Source of the DNA: Methanolobus sp. UBA32 | GTDB lineage: Archaea; Halobacteriota; Methanosarcinia; Methanosarcinales; Methanosarcinaceae | Direction: 5' to 3' | Length of the DNA: 10,252 nt | Assembly (NCBI GenBank): GCA_002507205.1 | Contig: DAZF01000032.1 | Span: 1,166-11,417 of the forward strand | Shown: positions 5,289 to 10,252 of the stretch, one piece after another | How positions within the stretch are numbered: position 1 is the first letter of the stretch | Layout: the number at the start of each line of letters is the position of its first letter | Made by a program: the position numbers and the translations under genes | Notes under the pieces: generated by a model | Told to the model about the DNA's origin: nothing | The model's database searches: none | What the model saw: only the letters and a program-made list of their open reading frames with translations

Positions 5289-6782
5289 ATGTGGGGTATT
5301 AGCAACTTTGTTAAATATACAGTTATGACTTTATTGGTCCTGATGATAGCCATCGGGAATGCATCTGCAACAGCATCGATTTCTATCTCTCCTGAATCGC
5401 ATACCGGTCTATCTCCCGGTGAAACATTTAGTGTAGATGTTGATGTTAATTCCGGCATTGACCAGTTAAGTGCAATACATATAGTCTTGGACTATGATTC
5501 TAATGCTTTTGAGGTAATCAGTATCACAAAAGGAAGCCTCCTTGAAAATGATGCGCTTATAGAGCCGGAAAGTGGTGATGATGGGGATGGCACTATAACC
5601 TATGGATTTGCTGATGCGAGCTATGATGCGCCAGGAAGTGGGACATTGATATCCATCGAATTCCAGACAAAGGATACTATTGAGGGTGTTTACAGTCTCA
5701 GTTTCAAGGAAGCGAAGCTTCTGGATCAAAATAAAGATTACCTTGCCGGTGAAGCAACCGGAAGCTCGGTGGTAGTTGGGGATGTAACAGATGATGCTTC
5801 AACACCTTTGGAAACCATTGATCTTGCAAGCCAGACTAAAAGCCCATCTAGCAGCATCAGCTCATCAACATCTGTTGTGGAACCGCAATTAGGATATGCA
5901 TATATTTTTGGTTTCCATCCTGATGACTATAAAGCAATAGAAAGATATGGTGTAGCACAGAGTGAAGAATCCTGGTCACAGAATAGTCTTAAGCTGGAGA
6001 ATGAACTTGTAACTGAGTTCGAAGGCCAATATTTATTCCCTCAAGGTAAGATTGTATCGATTGGCTCCAACTCTGCCGGATATCTGGTAGTCGTATTCTA
6101 TGAACCACTTATGGTCGATCAAACTGAAATGGATCTGATCTATGGAATAATTGACCGGAATGCACAGGATATGGACATAGGTAATGTGCCAGTGGAGTTT
6201 GGCGAAGGTACGATTTCTGATATAAGTGATAATTTGCAGGAATTAATTCAAAGAGTGCAGTCAATGAAGGAAATGGAACTTGAAGACTTCATGAACAATG
6301 AAAGTCCTTTGTATGATCCTTTAGTAGTAGCGACAGCCGGTAAACTGCCGCAGATAAACACCGAGAAGGAATGCTGGCAATGGTATTTCCAGGATTCATA
6401 TGCTATATCTCTCAACATGAGTGACGAGATAGATGATTATTTGCAAAATGGTATACTTCTGAGCACGGGTTTATCGCCTGACGGGTACTTTGAGGTAAAG
6501 ATCAATGAGGATACCGACGCAAACAAAAAGCAACTTATCACTGATGTATATGAGATCATGAACAGAGAAGCCACGAACACCGGTGTAAGCGAAGTTCCTG
6601 TAGTTTTCAAACTGGCCAGTCCTGATGAAATAGAGGACAAGCTAACGTCAACTCCGGAAGATGAAGCGGCACTAGAAGAAGAGGAAGCTACTGAAAGTGA
6701 AGCAGAAACTACTCCAGGTTTTGGTTATCTTCTAGGTATTCTATCTCTCACGCTGGCGTATTTCATGAGGAGTAAAGCATAG
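5289..6782 (+). CDS. Secreted cohesin-domain protein with PGF-CTERM-like anchor
   Basis: A 497-residue exported protein. A signal peptide (residues 1-27, cleavage after NASA) is followed by a cohesin-like beta-sandwich at about 30-166: a Ser/Pro start (ISISPESHTGLSPGETF), VDVDVNSGIDQLSAIHIVLDYD, and a GTLISIEFQT strand, the classic order of cohesin modules. A Ser/Thr-rich linker (about 168-198) leads to two related modules (near residues 253-303 and 386-440), each with a G-S-G-GY start and a VPV-F end. A very acidic stretch precedes the C-terminal PGFGYLLGILSLTLAYF and a basic end, which fits the PGF-CTERM signal processed by archaeosortase A. The protein is therefore probably anchored at the outer face of the membrane. 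GGGGG at 5277-5281 is a good ribosome site for this ATG. Cohesins bind dockerins, but no clear dockerin is seen here. A membrane-protein gene follows after 22 bases. Confidence 0.8.
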   Translation: MWGISNFVKYTVMTLLVLMIAIGNASATASISISPESHTGLSPGETFSVDVDVNSGIDQLSAIHIVLDYDSNAFEVISITKGSLLENDALIEPESGDDGDGTITYGFADASYDAPGSGTLISIEFQTKDTIEGVYSLSFKEAKLLDQNKDYLAGEATGSSVVVGDVTDDASTPLETIDLASQTKSPSSSISSSTSVVEPQLGYAYIFGFHPDDYKAIERYGVAQSEESWSQNSLKLENELVTEFEGQYLFPQGKIVSIGSNSAGYLVVVFYEPLMVDQTEMDLIYGIIDRNAQDMDIGNVPVEFGEGTISDISDNLQELIQRVQSMKEMELEDFMNNESPLYDPLVVATAGKLPQINTEKECWQWYFQDSYAISLNMSDEIDDYLQNGILLSTGLSPDGYFEVKINEDTDANKKQLITDVYEIMNREATNTGVSEVPVVFKLASPDEIEDKLTSTPEDEAALEEEEATESEAETTPGFGYLLGILSLTLAYFMRSKA

Positions 6783-6804
6783 TTATAATCAGAAGGAAGA
6801 ACTC

Positions 6805-7215
6805 ATGAACACGATAAGAATGTTACCTTTTTTAAAAAGGTTTTTTCTTTATCTTACTATTTTGTTCCTGGTGTGGGTCCCTATAGGCGGAAGGTATTTT
6901 GCGGCTTCCGTTGTTATTGTGGACCCTGTAAATTTCTTTTTGTTTTATCTACCTTTGAACTTCATTCCTTTTGTTGCCCTGGTACTTGCTACGTCTCTTG
7001 AAAGGAAGAGGACCATGAAAATTTTGCTGATAGGCCTGTTGCTAACGATTATTTTCAATTTAGTGATAATATATTTGCAACTACTTTTCTTCTCTTATCA
7101 GGACGAGTTCCTCTATATGTATGCTATTGGAAGGATAGCTTTTCCGTTCCTTTTATGGCTGATCTTTACCTACGACGCAGTCCTTGTTCCATTACAAAAC
7201 AGATCTAATGTGTGA
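6805..7215 (+). CDS. Four-helix membrane protein, partner of the cohesin gene
   Basis: I cannot assign this 136-residue protein to a family with confidence. It has four hydrophobic segments at about 13-32, 44-63, 72-96 and 105-124, a basic N-terminus (FLKRFF) and a short charged loop (ERKRTMK, 66-72). GAAGGA at about 6794-6799 is a good ribosome site, and the gene starts 22 bases after the cohesin protein's stop, so the two are almost certainly cotranscribed. Its size and helix layout, with FLKRF and an early FLVW helix, faintly recall the small membrane proteins found next to exosortase/archaeosortase systems; I see no Cys-Arg-His triad of a sorting enzyme, so it is not itself an archaeosortase. 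A role in export or anchoring of the upstream protein is only a guess from context. Confidence 0.75.
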   Translation: MNTIRMLPFLKRFFLYLTILFLVWVPIGGRYFAASVVIVDPVNFFLFYLPLNFIPFVALVLATSLERKRTMKILLIGLLLTIIFNLVIIYLQLLFFSYQDEFLYMYAIGRIAFPFLLWLIFTYDAVLVPLQNRSNV

Positions 7216-7225
7216 TTACTGTCCT

Positions 7226-7240
7226 CTTTTTCATTTTTGG
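7226..7240 (+). terminator. T-rich terminator after the four-helix protein
   Basis: Two T-runs (7227-7231 and 7234-7238) begin 12 bases after the stop codon, with no stable hairpin visible. Clustered T-runs like this are sufficient for archaeal RNA polymerase release. Confidence 0.5.
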
Positions 7241-7360
7241 TTTCATACAAATTTCTAATATCTATCGCTCTTCATTTACTTTTTTCATGTAACATTATTT
7301 AGTAACAATGTTTCTTATCTTTGTTTGCTAGCAGAGTTCTGAAGTTTTATTTCTTATCGG

Positions 7361-7368
7361 TTTATAAA
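7361..7368 (+). promoter_or_regulatory. TATA box of the large surface-protein gene
   Basis: TTTATAAA matches the archaeal consensus and lies about 145 bases before the ATG at 7510. Predicted start near 7388-7393 gives a leader of roughly 120 bases, rich in G in its first half. A strong promoter fits the codon use and likely abundance of the product. Confidence 0.6.
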
Positions 7369-7490
7369 ATCTGACTTCATATCATTGTTTGGGGTTGTCG
7401 GTGGGATTGTCCAAGACAGCTTCACTGGGGTATCATTAAACGATTGGAGACGGAGTCATGTTTGATGGTATCAAAAAGTCGTATGACTTA

Positions 7491-7500
7491 AGAAAGGAGG
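7491..7500 (+). promoter_or_regulatory. Strong Shine-Dalgarno of the large surface-protein gene
   Basis: AGAAAGGAGG ends nine bases before the ATG at 7510. It fixes the start, which also gives a textbook signal peptide. Confidence 0.75.
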
Positions 7501-7509
7501 ATACTAACA

Positions 7510-10252
7510 ATGAAAGTGAAGTTCCAGCGCAAGCATTTAGTAATTGCTATTGCTCTCATTACTATATTTTCAATAGCAAGTTCTGCAAATGCTGCTGATG
7601 ACGCAAATTCATTGAGACTATATGGAGAAGAAGGATACAGTGCAGCATTCCCATACACTGATCCGGAGGCACCATTCGATCCAATGAATGTAGAATCGCC
7701 AGTGAAAGATTTTGTAACGTTTAATCCGGCCTTACTTGAAGATGATATTGTTGTAAACAATATTGACTCCAAGCAGAAGGTCTTTGCAAGACAGTGGTTC
7801 GTGCCAGAGTACACAGAACCAACTGGTATGGTATGGCTTGATGATTTCAGGTGTACGATCTTTAAGGAAAATGATACAGTAGAAGAACTCATCACTGAAG
7901 ATAATGCTGAATTATTCAAGATACCACCTTCAGAGTGGAAGACTGAATGGATTCCAGATCACAATGAATATGTCTGGGAAGATGTAGTTACAGACTACAC
8001 TTACATGTTCGTTGACAAGCACTACCAGCCAAGAGCTGCAACAGCAATGAGCACAACACGTGCTTACTGGACCACATTCTGGTTCCCGGTTGCAGACAAT
8101 GACGATGAACAGATCGGTATAGACGGCTATGACATGAACGCTGATGGCGAAGATGACATGGTAGTTCTTAAGAAGGTCGGTGACTTCAACCACGATGGCT
8201 ACAAGGACATAGAGATCAGTTCTGAGCTCATGGCTGTAGGTGTTGGCGACACTGTTCAGTTCCTTGACCATGAAGTAGTAATCGAAGGCATATATATTGT
8301 CGACGGCAAAATAGACAGAGTTGCTGTAAAGGTATACTATACTGGTAACGATGAAGCTGAACAGATTGGTGGACTCTGGAACGTTAATGTTGGAGACCGC
8401 AATTACCTTAGTGCAGGACGCCACACAGTAACAATGGACAGGCCACAGTTCTATGAACCATGGTTCCTTGAGATTGAAGCTACTGGTGTTGCCAGTGACA
8501 AGGTTTTGATGAACGTTGGACGTCAGCTCTATGAAAGAGAAACATTCTTCGTAGATGGTGCAGAATATGACGTCGCCAGGATATATGGTCCAGAGTATAA
8601 CAGTGTTAAGTACATCACTATCAGAAACCCTGTACCAGAACACCAGGATGTCGCACTTAATGACCTCTCAGTTGTCAAGGAAATGGTTGACAACGGTGAG
8701 TATCTCCCATTGCTGCCACCATTCAACAAGATGCACACAATGGTTGATGACATCAACATCCCACACACAGAAGCATGCTGCTCATACACGGGATATGTGG
8801 GTTCAATTCTAAACTCTGCTGCTCCTGATGGGGAATGGTATGAAGATGAATGCATATTTGATGCATATGACACTGTAGAAGAACGTAAGATCTACGATGT
8901 TGATCCATTGCTAATCTACTTCATCGACAAGACTATTGAGCCAAGATTCCACACCAATCTACTTGAGATGCTAGATGAAGGTGCAGATCTTAGTTCTATC
9001 GAGGCTGATGAGGCATGGAAGTGGCTGCACATCAGGACAATGCCAGAATTCTACAAGGAGTTTGTATATCCTGTGATGCCGGATATTGATGATGGTACAG
9101 GTGACTTCCTCGTAACAAGTTCCTTCAGAGCAGAGAACTCAAAGAAGTGTGAAGACTTCTATCAATACATCTGCAACATTGACAACTTCGTCTGGCCACA
9201 GAGACTTATGTTCGTCTATGACCAGGAAACAGGAGCTGAAGATATCTATGTCAATGAGATAGATTCCGAGACCAACGGACTCAGAGTCTATGGTGAAGGC
9301 GATATGAATGCTGCATTCCCATACAGTGATCCGGAAGCACCATTTGATCCATTGAATGTAGAAGCACCTAAGAAAGACTTTGTAACACTCAACCCAGCCA
9401 AGATAAAGGCAGGAATTGTTGTGGACAACAAGGATTCACACGAGAAGGTCTTCTTCAGACAGTGGTTCGTACCTGAATACACCGAACCAACCGGTAAGGT
9501 ATGGCTTGATAATCCAAATAAGTACGTCTGGGAAGATGTCGTGAACGAGTACACCTACATGTTCATTGACAAGCACTACCAGCCAACTGCAGGTATGGCA
9601 ACTTCCAATGGTAACCCTGCCAACTTCTGGGACTTCATGGACCAGGATGCAGGACTATGGACATACTTCTGGTTCCCTGTATCTGACATGGACGATTCAC
9701 AGATCGGTCTTGACAGTATGGACATGAACTATGACGGAAACAGTGACATGACCTACCTGCTTGGAGCCGCTGATATGAACGGTGACGGAATGAAGGACGT
9801 AGCAATAGGTTCCGAGATATTCGCAGTTAATGTTGGCGACAGGCTGCAGTTCCTTGACCACATTGTAGAGATCGAAGACATCTACTACGATGGACAGGGT
9901 CAGATCGACAGAGTTGCAGTTAAGATATACTACAATGGTAACATGATCCCTGAACAGATCGGTGGACTGCACAGCATCAATGTTGAACAGGGTGTCCTTA
10001 GTGCAGGACGTCACACTGTAGTTATGGATACACCAGACTTCTACGAGCCATGGGCAATGCAAATCCTTGGTACCAGCACAAGCAACGACAAGGTACTGAT
10101 CCGTGTTGGACGTCTGCTCCACACCAGTGAATCCTTCTTCGTGGATGGTGCTGAATACGCTGTTGCAATGATCTACGGTCCAGAAGACAACAATGTCAAG
10201 TACATCACCATAAGGAACCCATTGCCAGAACACAAGGACATCTCACTGAACG
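7510..10252 (+). CDS. Large exported repeat protein, probably S-layer-like envelope protein (3' end outside window)
   Basis: The frame is open from the ATG to the window edge: 914 codons and no stop. Residues 1-28 form a signal peptide (basic KVKFQRKH, hydrophobic core, cleavage after SANA). The mature part is strongly acidic and aromatic-rich. It consists of a unit of 556 residues that starts to repeat: LRLYGEEGYSAAFPYTDPEA at about residue 35 and LRVYGEGDMNAAFPYSDPEA at about 591. Each copy has a FRQWFVPEYTEPTG-type block, a YVWEDVV block, an FWFPV block, two DxNxDG loops (residues 208 and 225; 738 and 755), a QFLDH beta-rich block, an SAGRHTV block and FFVDGAEY. Six cysteines (115, 423, 424, 448, 547, 555) lie only in the first unit. 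Third positions favour C (AAC, TAC, GAC, ATC) more than in neighbouring genes, as expected for high expression. Signal peptide, promoter strength, repeats and acidity fit an abundant surface protein, but I do not recognise the family and cannot see its C-terminal anchor. The DxNxDG loops suggest Ca2+ binding. Confidence 0.85.
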   Translation, partial: MKVKFQRKHLVIAIALITIFSIASSANAADDANSLRLYGEEGYSAAFPYTDPEAPFDPMNVESPVKDFVTFNPALLEDDIVVNNIDSKQKVFARQWFVPEYTEPTGMVWLDDFRCTIFKENDTVEELITEDNAELFKIPPSEWKTEWIPDHNEYVWEDVVTDYTYMFVDKHYQPRAATAMSTTRAYWTTFWFPVADNDDEQIGIDGYDMNADGEDDMVVLKKVGDFNHDGYKDIEISSELMAVGVGDTVQFLDHEVVIEGIYIVDGKIDRVAVKVYYTGNDEAEQIGGLWNVNVGDRNYLSAGRHTVTMDRPQFYEPWFLEIEATGVASDKVLMNVGRQLYERETFFVDGAEYDVARIYGPEYNSVKYITIRNPVPEHQDVALNDLSVVKEMVDNGEYLPLLPPFNKMHTMVDDINIPHTEACCSYTGYVGSILNSAAPDGEWYEDECIFDAYDTVEERKIYDVDPLLIYFIDKTIEPRFHTNLLEMLDEGADLSSIEADEAWKWLHIRTMPEFYKEFVYPVMPDIDDGTGDFLVTSSFRAENSKKCEDFYQYICNIDNFVWPQRLMFVYDQETGAEDIYVNEIDSETNGLRVYGEGDMNAAFPYSDPEAPFDPLNVEAPKKDFVTLNPAKIKAGIVVDNKDSHEKVFFRQWFVPEYTEPTGKVWLDNPNKYVWEDVVNEYTYMFIDKHYQPTAGMATSNGNPANFWDFMDQDAGLWTYFWFPVSDMDDSQIGLDSMDMNYDGNSDMTYLLGAADMNGDGMKDVAIGSEIFAVNVGDRLQFLDHIVEIEDIYYDGQGQIDRVAVKIYYNGNMIPEQIGGLHSINVEQGVLSAGRHTVVMDTPDFYEPWAMQILGTSTSNDKVLIRVGRLLHTSESFFVDGAEYAVAMIYGPEDNNVKYITIRNPLPEHKDISLN
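7612..9279 (+). repeat. First in-frame repeat unit of the surface protein (1668 bp)
   Basis: Bases 7612-9279 encode residues 35-590 and form one full unit; aligned codons (for example TAT at 7621 and at 9289) are exactly 1668 bases apart. The last third of this unit (from about residue 417) has no counterpart inside the window because copy 2 is cut by the edge. This copy carries about 38 extra residues, including Cys115, between VWLD and YVWEDVV compared with copy 2. Confidence 0.85.
9280..10252 (+). repeat. Second repeat unit of the surface protein (partial)
   Basis: This unit starts at residue 591 and matches copy 1 through the visible end. Identity is high at protein level and in places at DNA level (for instance the block encoding FPYSDPEAPFDPLNVEAP differs from copy 1 at few bases). 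It lacks the 38-residue insert of copy 1 and instead has about 12 extra residues before FWFPV. No cysteine is present in the visible part. Confidence 0.85.

Noticed and set aside
7378..7445. Riboswitch in the leader of the surface-protein gene
   Set aside because: The G-rich stretch shows a loose direct repeat (GGGGTTGTC, GGGATTGTC) but no stable, specific fold or recognised aptamer motif.
8131..8205. Type I dockerin in the surface protein
   Set aside because: The two DxNxDG loops are 17 residues apart and lack the two 22-residue repeats with the following helix expected for dockerin; kept only as a question in the findings.
7930..8643. Long open frames on the minus strand opposite the surface-protein gene (7930-8643, 7488-7919, 9288-9554, 9697-10233)
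   Set aside because: They mirror the biased codon use of the + strand gene. The frames opposite the two repeat units resemble each other only because the units are duplicates, and none has a signal peptide or ribosome site.

Overview
The window is a piece of a euryarchaeal chromosome, most likely a methanogen of the Methanosarcinales (Methanosarcina/Methanolobus/Methanococcoides-like). This rests on an archaeal-style Mrp antiporter operon, a Sua5-type threonylcarbamoyl-AMP synthase, a surface protein with a PGF-type C-terminal sorting signal, TATA-box promoters with T-rich terminators, and moderately AT-rich DNA with very AT-rich spacers. The genus is an inference. All convincing genes are on the + strand.

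Region 1 (1-2807): the 3' part of an Mrp multisubunit Na+/H+ antiporter operon: end of mrpC, then complete mrpD, mrpE, mrpF and mrpG. Every junction is a 4-base stop/start overlap (three ATGA, one TTGA), so translation is probably coupled. A hairpin plus T-run closes the operon at about 2819-2849.

Region 2 (2808-3262): a gene-free spacer with a perfect 10-bp inverted repeat whose 40-nt loop holds a textbook G-quadruplex motif, plus several TATA-like boxes.

Region 3 (3263-4550): sua5 (universal tRNA t6A modification) followed after 7 bases by a 75-aa two-helix membrane protein.

Region 4 (4551-5288): a 738-base gene-free spacer with two diverged copies of one element. Each has paired C-rich TACC(A/C)C motifs one helical turn apart and ends in a hairpin plus T-run; they may be two related small RNAs.

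Region 5 (5289-7215): a two-gene unit encoding a secreted cohesin-domain protein with a duplicated C-terminal module and a PGF-CTERM-like anchor, followed by a four-helix membrane protein.

Region 6 (7216-10252): a strong TATA box, a roughly 120-nt leader, a strong Shine-Dalgarno and a very large exported protein still open at the window edge (914 codons visible). It is a tandem duplication with a 556-residue period, carries paired DxNxDG calcium-type loops, and uses codons suggesting high expression. It looks like an abundant cell-envelope (S-layer-like) protein, but I do not recognise the family. Regions 5 and 6 together look like a cell-surface locus; the most novel material is the large surface protein, the cohesin protein with its membrane partner, and the structured spacers.
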